A stretch of DNA of 64,000 nucleotides from Paenibacillus pinihumi DSM 23905 = JCM 16419 (GCF_000422505.1 NZ_KE383869.1:1-64000); one strand, 5' to 3'. Counted from the first letter of the stretch, positions 1 to 11,657 are shown. A program made the numbers and translations. The notes: a model not told the origin generated them from the sequence alone.

Positions 1-102
1 TAACTATCAGAGAAGCAAGCTTCTCTTCAAGTCCGCTCGACTTGCATGTATTAGGCACGCCGCCAGCGTTCGTCCTGAGCCAGGATCAAACTCTCCATAA
101 AA
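1..102 (-). rRNA. rrs: 16S ribosomal RNA, 5' end (partial)
   Basis: On the minus strand this stretch begins with GGAGAGTTTGATCCTGGCTC and continues into GAACGCTGGCGGCGTGCC, the near-universal 5' end of bacterial 16S rRNA. The gene runs off the left edge, so only about the first 100 bases are present, reaching variable region V1. The mature 5' end is estimated by comparison with Bacillus and may be off by a few bases. In Bacillus an rRNA operon also lies directly downstream of gyrA. Confidence 0.97.
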
Positions 103-246
103 GTTATAGATAAGCTTGTTAGCTCATTACATTTTGTTGCTGTTCTGCGACTCTTTCAAGTCACAGGGCATTTCGCTCGTTGTTCAGTTTTCAAAGAACA
201 AATTACTTTGTTTTCGTTACCGCCATGTCTCAGCGGCGACTTTTAT
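103..246 (-). other. rRNA operon leader
   Basis: This is the transcribed leader between the proximal rRNA promoter and mature 16S. It contains TTGTTCTTTGAAAACTGAAC on the minus strand (about 184-203), a motif common in Firmicute rRNA leaders and spacers, where it contributes to processing stems and antitermination. No protein-coding potential is apparent; short open frames here look like chance. Confidence 0.7.
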
Positions 247-276
247 AATATATCACAGTTCACTATGTCTTGGCAA
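247..276 (-). promoter_or_regulatory. rRNA promoter, proximal copy
   Basis: The -35 TTGCCA and -10 TATATT are separated by 18 bases on the minus strand. The -10 lies in the block AACTGTGATATATTAT, which also occurs at the distal promoter, so the two are recognisable copies. Tandem promoters are usual for Firmicute rRNA operons. Confidence 0.65.
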
Positions 277-374
277 GCTTTTTTTAAAACTTTTTTTTCG
301 AAGTCTTTCAAAGCCCTTCTCGCTAGAACAAAAACTGTGATGCATTATTCACCGCCTCAGAAGCGGCAAGGAAT

Positions 375-404
375 AATATATCACAGTTTCAAAGTAAGAG
401 TCAA
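375..404 (-). promoter_or_regulatory. rRNA promoter, distal copy
   Basis: The -35 TTGACT and -10 TATATT are separated by 18 bases and share the AACTGTGATATATTAT block with the proximal promoter. The -35 starts only about 16 bases after the stop codon of the HD-GYP gene, and no terminator is visible between them, so transcripts from gyrA and the HD-GYP gene may run into the rRNA operon. Confidence 0.65.
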
Positions 405-420
405 GCATAAATTATAAATC

Positions 421-1506
421 TTATAATTTAATGATTTCCTTGATATAGAGCTGTCTCTCTACGGTCAGATTGATAATCGTCCCGTCAACCGATATCCATG
501 GTCGTGTCAGGTGATCACGGTCCGAGAAGACAATCTCGCCGACCCTGTCATCATTAAGACGCACAACGGTCCCGTTATGGAACCGGGTCGCTTTTTCTAT
601 GAAGACACGTACCAGGGCAGGATCAAGCTTGCCGAATGATTCCTTCTGGATCTCCTCCAGCACCAGATAGGGAGACGTAGGCTCGCGGTAGGAGCGCTTC
701 AGGGTCATGGCATGGAAGATGTCTGCGATTGCCACGATCTTGGCATACGGATGAATCTGCTCGCCCCCCATCCCCAGCGGATAGCCGCTGCCGTCCACTC
801 TCTCATGGTGCTGCAGGGAAGCGAGCTTTACCCCTTCATTAATAGCCGGCACAGACTTCAAAAGCTGATAACCGAGTACAGTATGCTTCCTGATCTCCTC
901 AATTTCGTCTGCCGTAAGAGCGAGCGGCTTGATGAGCAGATCACGATCCACCTTCAGGTTGCCAATATCATGAAATAGCCCGGAAAGCGCCGCAGGTATC
1001 CAGTCCCTTTGCTTGAATCCGCCCCACTGGGCCAGCAAATAGGAGGTCAGGGCCGAAAGCACACTATTATGGAACATATAATCATAGGAATCGTCTACGG
1101 TAGGAATAAAGGTCAGTACATTATACTCCCCAATATGACCGATCAGCAGCTCAAGCTGTTTTCGAATTTCAAGAATCGGGAACACTTCTCCAGGTGAATA
1201 CTGGCGATGAACTTTCTTTAGAAGCTCAACCATTTTCACATACTCCTGCTCAAAAGTCGTAACTGGAGCAGCGGGCCCGGCAGAAGGCTCTTCTTTCGGA
1301 GCCGGAGCGTCAGGAGCAGCCGGTGCTTCCCCGGTTCCCTCTCTTGCTTCAATGATAACCGAAGGTACCATGAATGCCTGAAGAATCTCCATCTCTCTTG
1401 GCATCAGAACCTTGCCTTTGTAAAACAATGTGCCGCCCAGCTTGGTATGAACGTCCTGAGTCAGCTTGTCGCCTGCTTTTACCTGATGAAGCAAGACTGT
1501 TGGCAT
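421..1506 (-). CDS. HD-GYP domain phosphohydrolase
   Basis: A 361-residue protein. Residues about 1-60 form a small N-terminal domain and about 60-85 a Pro/Ala-rich linker. An HD-GYP domain follows, with HDIGN and HHERVDGSGYP motifs, and then a C-terminal beta-rich tail. HD-GYP enzymes hydrolyse cyclic di-GMP or related nucleotides. The usual HDIGK motif reads HDIGN here, so activity is not certain. The start was placed at the ATG preceded by GGGAGGAAAC; an in-frame ATG nine codons upstream lacks a good ribosome site. The gene follows gyrA on the same strand, an arrangement I associate with Paenibacillus. Confidence 0.88.
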   Translation of the reverse strand: MPTVLLHQVKAGDKLTQDVHTKLGGTLFYKGKVLMPREMEILQAFMVPSVIIEAREGTGEAPAAPDAPAPKEEPSAGPAAPVTTFEQEYVKMVELLKKVHRQYSPGEVFPILEIRKQLELLIGHIGEYNVLTFIPTVDDSYDYMFHNSVLSALTSYLLAQWGGFKQRDWIPAALSGLFHDIGNLKVDRDLLIKPLALTADEIEEIRKHTVLGYQLLKSVPAINEGVKLASLQHHERVDGSGYPLGMGGEQIHPYAKIVAIADIFHAMTLKRSYREPTSPYLVLEEIQKESFGKLDPALVRVFIEKATRFHNGTVVRLNDDRVGEIVFSDRDHLTRPWISVDGTIINLTVERQLYIKEIIKL

Positions 1507-1609
1507 GCAATGTTTCCTCCCTGCACGATTCAATATGTAGGTCTGCTTACAAGCTTTCTATGATTATCGGGTTCCACCCCTAATTTGCATTAGCTTACGC
1601 CAGTAATGG

Positions 1610-1643
1610 GAAACACCGTCCCTTATTCCTCGGACGGTGTTTC
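1610..1643 (-). terminator. Hairpin spanning the gyrA stop codon
   Basis: A 12-bp perfect stem with a 10-base loop overlaps the last codons of gyrA, and the gyrA TAA lies in the loop. No T-tract follows on the minus strand, so it is not a canonical intrinsic terminator. It may be an mRNA-processing or stabilising element between gyrA and the HD-GYP gene. Confidence 0.45.
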
Positions 1644-4118
1644 GCTGATATCTCCTTCAGCTTCCAACTCAGCGTTGTCACTGTTTTCTGCTTCTTCATT
1701 GCGGTCTACACGGGATACGGTAGCCACTGCATCGTCATCGCGGATGTTAATCAGCTTGACGCCTTGTGTGTTTCTGCCCATTGTGGAAATTCCGGCCATG
1801 CTGGTACGGATCAATGTCCCCGAAGAAGTCATAATCATCAGGTCCTCTTCATTGTTCACGACCTTCAAGCCAACAATCTGACCGTTGCGGTCGGTTACAT
1901 TCAAGGTCTTGATCCCTTTACCGCCACGGGTCTGAATGCGGTATTCGGAAATTGGCGTACGCTTGCCATATCCCTTGGAGGTTACGATCAGTACGTCATT
2001 ATCCGGTACGACCACATCCATATCGATGACAATATCGCCTTCATCGAGCTGAATTCCTTTTACCCCGGTAGCCGATCTTCCCATCGAACGGACATCGGAT
2101 TCCGAATAGCGGATGGACATCCCTTGGGCTGTACCCATAATAATCTCCTGCTTGCCGTCTGTCAGCTTCACGCTGATCAGATCGTCATCCTCGCGCAAGG
2201 AAATAGCGATCAGACCGACTTTGCGGATATTGGAATAGTCCTCCAGCGGGGTCTTCTTGACGATTCCCTGGCGGGTCGCAAAGAAGAGATACTGGTCTTC
2301 TTCAAAAGATTGTACCGGGATTACCGCGTTGACAGTTTCGCCCTGCTCAATCTGAATCAGATTGATAATTGGCGTTCCGCGCGCAGTTCGGCTCAAATCC
2401 GGAATCTCATATGCCTTGAGCCGGTATACCTTCCCTTTATCGGTGAAGAAGAGCAGGAATTGGTGTGTATTGGAAACAAAGAGATGCTCTACGAAGTCAT
2501 CATTCTTCGTGTCCATGCCCACTACACCGCGTCCTCCGCGCTTCTGACTGCGGTACGTGGTGACCGGCAGACGCTTGACATAGCCGCTATGCGTAATAGA
2601 GATAATTACATCCTCTTGAGGAATGAGGTCCTCGTCAAGAATTTCATTCTCCCCGGCCGCAATCTCAGTGCGGCGCTCATCGCCGAAGCGCTCCTTCACT
2701 TCATTCAACTCTTCGCTGATAATCTGCAATACGAGACGCTCATCAGCCAGAATCGCTTCATACTCGGCGATCTTGCGGAGCAGTTCCGCATACTCGGCTT
2801 CGATCTTGTCGCGCTCGAGTCCTGTCAGACGCTGCAAACGCATATCGAGAATAGCCTGCGCCTGCTCGTAGCTGAGGGCAAAGCGCTCAATGAGTCCTTC
2901 ACGCGCTTCATCCGCCGTCTGGGAGGCACGAATCAGAGCAATGACTTCATCCAGATGATCCAGCGCAATGCGCAAGCCTTCCAGAATATGCGCCCGTGCA
3001 CGGGCCTTCTTGAGTTCGAATTCCGTACGTCTGCGAATAACTTCTATTTGATGCTGCAAATAATGGTACAAAGCATCTTTCAAGTTGAGCATCTTCGGCT
3101 CGCCGTTCACTAGAGCGATCATATTGATGCCGAAGTTGGATTGCATCTGCGTATGCTTGAACAGATTGTTCAACACGATATTCGGATTAACATCGCGTCT
3201 TAGCTCAATAACAACCCGCATACCTGTGCGGTCGGACTCATCACGAAGATCGGTGATGCCATCAATCTTCTTTTCTCTGACAAGCTCCGCAATCTTCTCT
3301 ACCAGTCTTGCCTTGTTCACCTGGTACGGAAGCTCCGTCACAATAATCCGGGCTTTGCCGCCGTTCTCTTCGATGTTCGTTCTGGAACGCATCGTCACAG
3401 ATCCGCGTCCGGTCATGTAAGCCTGGCGAATACCTTCCCGTCCCATGACAATCCCTGACGTCGGGAAGTCCGGGCCTGTGATATACTCCATGAGCTCCAG
3501 GGATGTAATATCCGGATTATCAATAATCGCCTGTGTACCGTCAATGATCTCAACGAGATTATGGGGAGGAATATTCGTTGCCATCCCTACTGCAATCCCG
3601 GAGATACCGTTGACCAGCAGATTGGGATATCTGGCAGGCAATACGGCAGGCTCGTGCTCTTCTCCGTCATAGTTAGGAACAAAATCAATGGTATCCTTGT
3701 TAATATCCCGCAGCATTTCCATGGCAATCTTGGACAAACGAGCCTCGGTGTAACGCATTGCCGCTGCCATATCGCCATCAACCGAACCAAAGTTTCCGTG
3801 CCCGTCTACCAGCATATAACGCAGCGAGAAATCCTGCGCCATACGAACCATAGACTCATAAACAGCCGAATCACCGTGCGGGTGATATTTACCAATGACC
3901 TCGCCTACGATTCTGGCGGATTTCTTGTAAGGCTTGTCCGGGGACATCCCCAACTCCGACATCGCATACAAAATACGGCGGTGCACCGGCTTAAGCCCGT
4001 CTCTTACGTCGGGCAACGCACGGCTAACGATAATGCTCATGGCATAATCCATGAACGATTCTCGCATTTCGACGCCTATATCACGGTCTCGTGTTTGGGA
4101 ACTTTGCTCTTCCGCCAT
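1623..4118 (-). CDS. gyrA: DNA gyrase subunit A
   Basis: 831 residues, normal for GyrA. This subunit cuts and rejoins DNA during ATP-driven negative supercoiling and works as an A2B2 complex with GyrB. The catalytic tyrosine is Y123 in [11 protein letters not shown]. The quinolone-resistance region reads [10 protein letters not shown], with the sensitive-type S84 and E88. The C-terminal half holds the beta-pinwheel repeats and the GyrA box QKRGGRG. The C-terminal end is acidic. The start ATG follows GTCAGGAGGTAAAGC. Unlike many Bacillales, gyrA is separated from gyrB by a plus-strand gene and has its own sigma-A promoter. Confidence 0.99.
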   Translation of the reverse strand: MAEEQSSQTRDRDIGVEMRESFMDYAMSIIVSRALPDVRDGLKPVHRRILYAMSELGMSPDKPYKKSARIVGEVIGKYHPHGDSAVYESMVRMAQDFSLRYMLVDGHGNFGSVDGDMAAAMRYTEARLSKIAMEMLRDINKDTIDFVPNYDGEEHEPAVLPARYPNLLVNGISGIAVGMATNIPPHNLVEIIDGTQAIIDNPDITSLELMEYITGPDFPTSGIVMGREGIRQAYMTGRGSVTMRSRTNIEENGGKARIIVTELPYQVNKARLVEKIAELVREKKIDGITDLRDESDRTGMRVVIELRRDVNPNIVLNNLFKHTQMQSNFGINMIALVNGEPKMLNLKDALYHYLQHQIEVIRRRTEFELKKARARAHILEGLRIALDHLDEVIALIRASQTADEAREGLIERFALSYEQAQAILDMRLQRLTGLERDKIEAEYAELLRKIAEYEAILADERLVLQIISEELNEVKERFGDERRTEIAAGENEILDEDLIPQEDVIISITHSGYVKRLPVTTYRSQKRGGRGVVGMDTKNDDFVEHLFVSNTHQFLLFFTDKGKVYRLKAYEIPDLSRTARGTPIINLIQIEQGETVNAVIPVQSFEEDQYLFFATRQGIVKKTPLEDYSNIRKVGLIAISLREDDDLISVKLTDGKQEIIMGTAQGMSIRYSESDVRSMGRSATGVKGIQLDEGDIVIDMDVVVPDNDVLIVTSKGYGKRTPISEYRIQTRGGKGIKTLNVTDRNGQIVGLKVVNNEEDLMIMTSSGTLIRTSMAGISTMGRNTQGVKLINIRDDDAVATVSRVDRNEEAENSDNAELEAEGDISETPSEE

Positions 4119-4157
4119 GCTTTACCTCCTGACATATCTAAAAACTACACTATTGTT

Positions 4158-4186
4158 ATTATATTACTTTCACAAACCCAGCACAA
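4158..4186 (-). promoter_or_regulatory. gyrA promoter
   Basis: On the minus strand TTGTGC and a perfect TATAAT are spaced by 17 bases, about 40 bases upstream of the gyrA start codon. gyrB ends in a strong terminator further upstream, so this is the likely main gyrA promoter. Confidence 0.7.
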
Positions 4187-4366
4187 TTAAACCTTGGACT
4201 TATGCTAGGCAGTTGCCGTTACCCGCATTGACCCAAGCTTCATACTATAAAAACAGGAAAAAGGAACTGTCTTTGGGGTTCACAGCGGTGATAAAATCCG
4301 CGTCCTGTTAAGCAGCTTGCCAAATTTCATTATACCATTCATTCACTCCCCTGTGTGTAAAAATCA

Positions 4367-5161
4367 ATGAACTTATTTTCATTTGGCGAAAGGTGGAAGG
4401 AACAATTGGCCATCCAGCGCATTACAAGCAAATGGGATAAAACGAACGTCCTCCTGCGCAATTCCGCTTTTCACCGTTTGATCCCGGAGACTGCAAAGCT
4501 GGGCAAAACCCGGCTGGGAGAAATGCTCAACCGCTATGGCATGGTGTATGTGAAGCCAAACCGGGGAACGTTCGGCAATGGAGTTATCCGTGTGGAAAAG
4601 ACCAGTGTAGGCTATAAATACCAAACGGGGACACAGACCCGCAGCTTTCCCCAACTGGATTCGCTGTATGCCCATATGCGAAGCGTGACCGGGAACCGCT
4701 TGTTTTTAATTCAGAAGGGGATTCATCTGCTGAAGCATTCGAGAAGACGCTTTGACTTCCGGGTCATGGTACAGGTGAATCTGAAGGGAAAATGGGAGAC
4801 GACCGGCATTATCGGACGGCTCGCGCACCCGAAGAAGATCGTCACGAACTATCATAGCGGCGGAACCCCTCTCCCGTTCGAAAGACTGATGTCCACCCAC
4901 ATGAACACTTCCCAGCAGCAAAATTACTTGGGAATGCTGCGCAAAATGGGGGTTCAGGTTGCACATCAGCTTCAAAGCGCCTATCCCCGAATTAAAGAGA
5001 TCGGAATTGATGTTGCAATTGATACGAAGCTAAACCCGTGGATTCTAGAGGTGAATACAAAGCCGGATCCCTATCTGTTCCGCAAGCTCAAGGACCGGAG
5101 AGTATTCCGCAAAGTATACCGGTATGCAGTAGCTTACGGCCGGATCGGAAAACGAGCCTGA
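4367..5161 (+). CDS. YheC/YheD family ATP-grasp protein
   Basis: 264 residues resembling the YheC/YheD family, linked to spore coat/surface in Bacillus. The fold is ATP-grasp-like: the N-terminal part has YVKPNRGTFGNGV (nucleotide-binding loop) and the end has ILEVNTKPDPYLF, matching the metal/ATP-binding strand of ATP-grasp ligases. A basic region around RRRFDFRVMVQV is typical of the family. The substrate is unknown. No strong ribosome-binding site precedes the ATG, so the start is uncertain. It sits on the opposite strand between gyrA and gyrB. Many Paenibacillus genomes carry several YheC/D paralogues; a spore role here is inference. Confidence 0.85.
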   Translation: MNLFSFGERWKEQLAIQRITSKWDKTNVLLRNSAFHRLIPETAKLGKTRLGEMLNRYGMVYVKPNRGTFGNGVIRVEKTSVGYKYQTGTQTRSFPQLDSLYAHMRSVTGNRLFLIQKGIHLLKHSRRRFDFRVMVQVNLKGKWETTGIIGRLAHPKKIVTNYHSGGTPLPFERLMSTHMNTSQQQNYLGMLRKMGVQVAHQLQSAYPRIKEIGIDVAIDTKLNPWILEVNTKPDPYLFRKLKDRRVFRKVYRYAVAYGRIGKRA

Positions 5162-5182
5162 CTGCTTATTAAATTTTAATCA

Positions 5183-5220
5183 ATAAAAAAAGCAGCCTTC
5201 CTAATGCCAGGAAGGCTGCC
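5183..5220 (-). terminator. Intrinsic terminator of the dnaA-gyrB block
   Basis: An 11-bp perfect stem (arms 5192-5202 and 5209-5219) with a 6-base loop is followed on the minus strand by a run of seven Ts. It lies just after the gyrB stop. On the plus strand, after the ATP-grasp gene, the hairpin lacks a T-tract. Confidence 0.85.
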
Positions 5221-5227
5221 TGCTCTA

Positions 5228-7168
<1,941 letters not shown>

Positions 7169-7195
7169 CTACTGATTGCTGCGAAGTTCTAGGCA

Positions 7196-7444
7196 TTAGT
7201 TGGCCGCAAAGCTATGGGCCCGTTTCTTCAAAGTGGAGGATGAAATCGGAGAGTAGTAGACCTTTTTCTTCGTAATCACAATAGATTTGGATTCTTCTTC
7301 GCCAATGACTTCGACATCCTTGCGCTTCATCGCGCCGGCTACAAACTGCTTCGACAGCTTGGAGGACTGCTCAATGGAAATATCAAATATGGCCACCAGC
7401 TCCATGGCCCGAATAATCTTCTCTCCGCCTAAATGGATATACAT
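7196..7444 (-). CDS. remB: Extracellular matrix regulator RemB (DUF370)
   Basis: 82 residues of the RemA/RemB (DUF370) family. The fold signature is MYIHLGGEKII near the N-terminus, then SIVITKKKVYYSPISSSTLKKR. In Bacillus subtilis the homologue YaaB/RemB lies at the same place, between recF and gyrB, and helps control biofilm-matrix genes. The start was chosen as the ATG of MYIHLGG, about 9 bases after AGGGG; upstream in-frame starts lie too close to that site or have none. Confidence 0.9.
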   Translation of the reverse strand: MYIHLGGEKIIRAMELVAIFDISIEQSSKLSKQFVAGAMKRKDVEVIGEEESKSIVITKKKVYYSPISSSTLKKRAHSFAAN

Positions 7445-7530
7445 CACCATTCGCCCCTTTGTTTGAAAATACAAGTGAAGTATTCCAACTGTCCGCATAT
7501 CCGCCTGTATTCCCTTTGAAAAACGCTGCG

Positions 7531-8664
7531 TTACTCCGTCTCTGAAGGACGTCCTGCGCTTGCAACCTGTCCTTTGCTCACCTGATAGACACGCGCATCC
7601 TTAAGCTTGCTTAAATTAACGCTCTCAAGTCCAGTTGTCGTAATAAAGGTCTGAACCTTGGTCTGAAAGGTCTCGATCAACTGGGTCTGGCGGTTCTGAT
7701 CAAGCTCCGATAGCACATCATCCAACAGCAGCAGGGGATATTCCCCGATTTCCTCATGTATCAGCTCAATCTCAGCCAATTTAAGCGACAGCGCCGTCGT
7801 TCGCTGCTGCCCCTGAGAACCGTATACTTGCGCTTCTTTTCCGTTTATATAAAAGGTCAAATCGTCCCTGTGCGGGCCGATTAATGTTACACCTCTGCGC
7901 AGCTCCTGGTCTTTCACCTGTGTTAACTTTATCATAAATTGCTCAAATAAAACAGATTCATCTTGTTCCAGGTCAACATCCAGAGACGGCCGATACCGGA
8001 TATCCAGCTCTTCTACCCCGTTTGTAATCCCGCTATGAATGCTTCTTGCCCAGCGTAACAGTTTATGAATAAAGCTTTGCCTTTTTTTAATAATTTTAAC
8101 ACCAAATTCTGCTAATTGCATATTCCACACATCAAGCAGCGGCTGCTGGGCTGAGCCGGGACCTGATGATTTCAGGTAATTGTTGCGCTGCGCCAGCACT
8201 TTTCCGTATTGCTGAAGAGTATGCAAATAGCCGGGCTGTACCTGGCCGATTTCCATATCAAGAAACCGCCTGCGGATGCCCGGCGCGCCTTTAACAATTT
8301 CCAGGTCTTCCGGAGCGAACATGACTACATTCAGCGCCCCGACAAAATCACTCAGCTTGCGCTGCTCCAGCCCATTTACCTTGGCCTTCTTGCCCTGGCC
8401 GGAGAACATGAGGTCGAGCTTGACCGTTCCGTACTTCTTCTCGACCTCGCCATGGATATGAGCATGCGGGCCTTCCCACCCGATCAGTTCCTTATCCTTG
8501 TTCGTCCGGTGAGACTTCGTCAGCGCCAACACAAAGATAGCCTCCAGCAAGTTCGTTTTGCCCTGGGCGTTCTCTCCGACAAACAGGTTGACCTGGCTGT
8601 CTGTATTTAATTCGATCCGCTCATAGTTCCGGTAGTTTTGCAGTGCAATTTGTTTTAAAAACAA
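7531..8664 (-). CDS. recF: DNA replication/repair protein RecF
   Basis: 377 residues, an SMC-like ABC ATPase that helps load RecA at gaps. The Walker A motif is GENAQGKTNLLEA, the signature region GSQGQQRTTALSLKLAE and the Walker B motif LLLLDDVLSELD. It lies between yaaA and remB on the same strand, as in Bacillus, and is probably translated from the dnaN transcript. Confidence 0.98.
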   Translation of the reverse strand: MFLKQIALQNYRNYERIELNTDSQVNLFVGENAQGKTNLLEAIFVLALTKSHRTNKDKELIGWEGPHAHIHGEVEKKYGTVKLDLMFSGQGKKAKVNGLEQRKLSDFVGALNVVMFAPEDLEIVKGAPGIRRRFLDMEIGQVQPGYLHTLQQYGKVLAQRNNYLKSSGPGSAQQPLLDVWNMQLAEFGVKIIKKRQSFIHKLLRWARSIHSGITNGVEELDIRYRPSLDVDLEQDESVLFEQFMIKLTQVKDQELRRGVTLIGPHRDDLTFYINGKEAQVYGSQGQQRTTALSLKLAEIELIHEEIGEYPLLLLDDVLSELDQNRQTQLIETFQTKVQTFITTTGLESVNLSKLKDARVYQVSKGQVASAGRPSETE

Positions 8665-8699
8665 TGTGGGAAGCCTCCTGCGGGAAAGTTGCGCCAGGG

Positions 8700-8915
8700 T
8701 TAACGCTCAGCAACGATAAAAGAACCGTGCCCTTCCACCTCGACGCGGTCTCCCTTATACAATTTTCGGCCGCGGCGGTTATCGGGCTCCCCGTTAATGT
8801 GAACCTTCGTTTCCGTCAAAAAGAATTTTGCTTGTCCGCCTGAATCGATACAATCCGCTAACTTTAAAAACTGTCCCAGCGTAATGTATTCCGTTGAAAT
8901 TTTTACCTCATTCAT
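8700..8915 (-). CDS. yaaA: S4-domain RNA-binding protein YaaA
   Basis: 71 residues consisting almost wholly of an S4 RNA-binding fold (ITLGQFLKLADCIDSGGQAK, then VHINGEPDNRRGRKLYKGD). B. subtilis YaaA occupies the same place between dnaN and recF and is linked to ribosome assembly. It starts 15 bases after the dnaN stop, with AGGAAGG as ribosome site. Confidence 0.93.
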   Translation of the reverse strand: MNEVKISTEYITLGQFLKLADCIDSGGQAKFFLTETKVHINGEPDNRRGRKLYKGDRVEVEGHGSFIVAER

Positions 8916-8930
8916 GGCTTATATCCTTCC

Positions 8931-10073
8931 TTAGCCCGTTGTCCGGTATGGCAATATGATGTGCAGGCTGTGCGCATGGTCGGTCGGCTTGATAATAATG
9001 GGGCTCATCGCACCATTGAAGCCGATAAAGATTTTCTCGCTGTCGATAACTTTCAGGCAGTCCAGCATATACTTAGAGTTGAAGGCTACGCGAAGCGGGT
9101 CACCCTGGAGATCGGATGCATCAAGATGCTCGGTAACGCGGCCAAGCTCAGCGGAGCTGGAGGAAATCTCAATCACGCCGTTCTCAAGCGTAATCAGACG
9201 AACAATATTAGTTTTCTCCTCACGGGACATCAAATAAGCACGGTCGATTGCGTCCATCAGTTTTTTTGTATCCAAAACAAGTTCTGTTTTGAACACTTGC
9301 GGAATAATCTTGGAAGTATCCGGATATGTTCCCTCCAGCAGCCTTGAGTAGAACAGGACATGACCCAGCTTGAACAGCACCTGGTTGTCCGTTACGACGA
9401 TATCCACAAGGGATTGGTTGTCCGGAACAACTTTCGAGAGCTCGACCAGCGTTTTGCTGGAAATGACGATATTGGAAAAACGGTAGCCGGAACTTGTCTC
9501 GACGTGGGAGTTGCGGCTTGCCAGACGGTGACGGTCTGTGGCCACGAATTTGAACTGCTCTTCCATCAGATTCCACAGTACACCCGTCAGAATTGGCGTT
9601 TGCTCGCTCGTGGAAGCTGCAAAGCTCGTCTGGCGAATCATCGATTTAAGCAGATCGCCGGGAACGGAGAAGCTTTCATTCTCGTCAATGGACGGAAGCA
9701 CAGGAAATTCCTCCGGATCAAGACCTACCATCTGGATATCGGAGGAGCCGCTGCGGATTTTAGTCTGAAAGTTATCCCCAACCTCGATTTCTACTTCATC
9801 AGCCGGAAGCTTCTTGACGATTTCCACAATAAATTTGGCCGGAAGCACAACACTGCCCGGTTTGTCGATTCTTGCATTCACCTTATCGCCCGATTCAGTC
9901 TCAATAAAGCTCTGAATGGAAATATCCGTATCGCTTGCTGTTAAGGTAATGCCATGATGCGTAACATCGATTTTTATTCCGCCAAGAATAGGAATGGCCG
10001 GTCTGGAAGAGGCTGCCTTGGATACTTGCTGAATCGCATCATTCAGCTGGTCCTTCAAAATCATTAATTTCAT
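8931..10073 (-). CDS. dnaN: DNA polymerase III beta sliding clamp
   Basis: 380 residues, the normal clamp length, with three repeated clamp folds and the conserved C-terminal end LHIILPYRTTG. The protein forms the dimeric ring that tethers DNA polymerase to its template and recruits repair proteins. The start ATG follows AGGAGTG. A 231-base spacer with DnaA boxes separates it from dnaA. Confidence 0.98.
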   Translation of the reverse strand: MKLMILKDQLNDAIQQVSKAASSRPAIPILGGIKIDVTHHGITLTASDTDISIQSFIETESGDKVNARIDKPGSVVLPAKFIVEIVKKLPADEVEIEVGDNFQTKIRSGSSDIQMVGLDPEEFPVLPSIDENESFSVPGDLLKSMIRQTSFAASTSEQTPILTGVLWNLMEEQFKFVATDRHRLASRNSHVETSSGYRFSNIVISSKTLVELSKVVPDNQSLVDIVVTDNQVLFKLGHVLFYSRLLEGTYPDTSKIIPQVFKTELVLDTKKLMDAIDRAYLMSREEKTNIVRLITLENGVIEISSSSAELGRVTEHLDASDLQGDPLRVAFNSKYMLDCLKVIDSEKIFIGFNGAMSPIIIKPTDHAHSLHIILPYRTTG

Positions 10074-10221
10074 AATTTCACTCCTAGGGAAAAATCATAT
10101 GGCTGTGAGGTCTCGAAAGAAAGGGTCATCGTTTTTATTGGGAAGCGAAGCGTTAATGCTTTTAGCGCCTATATATTAAGTTATTTTAACATTATTTTGT
10201 TAGTAGTCGTAGTAGGGGCGC

Positions 10222-10300
10222 TGGATATGTGGATAAGTGGTCTAAAAGGTGATCAAGCAAGCTTATCCACATGTGCATACAATGTGTACAGGCTTGCTTG
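10222..10300. promoter_or_regulatory. DnaA-box cluster between dnaA and dnaN
   Basis: Two perfect consensus DnaA boxes TTATCCACA face opposite ways: minus strand at 10228-10236 and plus strand at 10263-10271. A TTATTCACG one mismatch away from a known box variant lies at 10291-10299. B. subtilis has a comparable cluster (incC) downstream of dnaA that works with the upstream boxes in origin function. Confidence 0.85.
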
Positions 10301-10304
10301 TTAT

Positions 10305-11657
10305 TCACGTATGATTTTTTACTTTATCCATCAGGTTGTTCACAATCTTATATAATTCCGAATCAACTTTAAGCTGCTGTGTAATCTTCTCATGAGCATG
10401 AATGACTGTCGTATGGTCACGCCCTCCGAATGCTTCTCCGATTTTCGGCAGCGAATAATCGGTCAGCTCCCTCGCAATGTACATCGCAATTTGTCTCGGG
10501 AAAGCCACTGCTTTAGTCCGTTTGCGGGCTTTGAAATCCTCAAGCTTCAATCCGTAAAATTCTCCAACCTTTTGTTGAATATCCTGGATGGTAATCATTT
10601 TAGGCCTGCTAGAGGGGATAATATCCTTCAGCGCTTCGGCAGCCAGATGCGAGGAAATATCTTCGTTAATGAGTGAAGAATAAGCAACAACGCGAATGAG
10701 TGCACCTTCAAGCTCACGGATGTTCGTATCGATCTGGTTGGCAATATAGACCATGGCTTCATTCGGGATATCCAGGTTCTCGGCTTTTGCCTTCTTGCGC
10801 AAAATCGCAATCCGGGTTTCCAGGTCCGGCGGCTGAATATCGGTAATCAAGCCCCATTCAAAGCGGGAACGAAGCCTTTCTTCCAGTGTTGGAATCTCCT
10901 TGGGCGGCCGGTCACTGGAGATAATAATTTGCTTCCTCTCCTCATGCAGGGCATTAAAGGTGTGGAAAAATTCCTCCTGTGTCTGTTCTTTGCCGGCCAG
11001 AAACTGAATATCATCAATAAGAAGAATGTCAATGTTCCGGTATTTCATGCGAAAGCTTTCGCCGCGGTTGTCCCGAATGGCATTAATGAATTCATTCGTA
11101 AACTTCTCGGAGGATATATAAAGTACTCGGGTACTCGGGTTATGCTCCAAAATATAATGGCCGATCGCATGCATCAGATGTGTTTTGCCGAGACCGACGC
11201 CCCCGTATAAAAATAACGGGTTATAGGCTTTGGCCGGTGATTCCGCGACAGCCAGCGAGGCTGCGTGCGCAAACCGGTTATTTGCACCAATGACGAAGGT
11301 GTCAAAGGTGTATTTCGGATTCAGCATATGAGAGAAGGTTTCCTCTTGGACGACCGTTGCCGCTGGAGCGATTGATGGGTAAGGCGCTGCGGGTTCCGGG
11401 GGCTTATTCTCTTCAATTGCAAATTTAATGTCGATTTGTCTACCCAAATATTCAAATAGAGTTGTGCGAACCAGCTTGGTGTACTTGCTTTCGAGCCATT
11501 CGGCTGCGAAGGTTGTCGGCGCTGTAATGACGATCAGGTCTTCTTTTAGAAAAGAAGCCTTGGTCGCTTTGAACCAGGTATCATAGCTGGGCTTGCTCAA
11601 TTTGGTTTGGATAATAGACAACACTTGTTGCCATATTTCTTGGGTATGGCTATCCAC
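10305..11657 (-). CDS. dnaA: Chromosomal replication initiator DnaA
   Basis: 450 residues. Domain I (about 1-85) interacts with partner proteins, followed by a short Pro/Ala-rich linker. The AAA+ domain has Walker [10 protein letters not shown] and Walker [11 protein letters not shown]. The C-terminal DNA-binding domain holds the signature [15 protein letters not shown]. The start is GTG, eight bases after AAGGAG. That GTG lies inside a DnaA-box-like sequence (TGTGGATAG), suggesting autoregulation. The gene faces away from rpmH across oriC. Confidence 0.99.
   Translation of the reverse strand: MDSHTQEIWQQVLSIIQTKLSKPSYDTWFKATKASFLKEDLIVITAPTTFAAEWLESKYTKLVRTTLFEYLGRQIDIKFAIEENKPPEPAAPYPSIAPAATVVQEETFSHMLNPKYTFDTFVIGANNRFAHAASLAVAESPAKAYNPLFLYGGVGLGKTHLMHAIGHYILEHNPSTRVLYISSEKFTNEFINAIRDNRGESFRMKYRNIDILLIDDIQFLAGKEQTQEEFFHTFNALHEERKQIIISSDRPPKEIPTLEERLRSRFEWGLITDIQPPDLETRIAILRKKAKAENLDIPNEAMVYIANQIDTNIRELEGALIRVVAYSSLINEDISSHLAAEALKDIIPSSRPKMITIQDIQQKVGEFYGLKLEDFKARKRTKAVAFPRQIAMYIARELTDYSLPKIGEAFGGRDHTTVIHAHEKITQQLKVDSELYKIVNNLMDKVKNHT

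Noticed and set aside
1764-3113. Long plus-strand open frame opposite gyrA
   Set aside because: It is antisense to a clearly conserved gene, has no family features and is explained by the codon pattern of gyrA.
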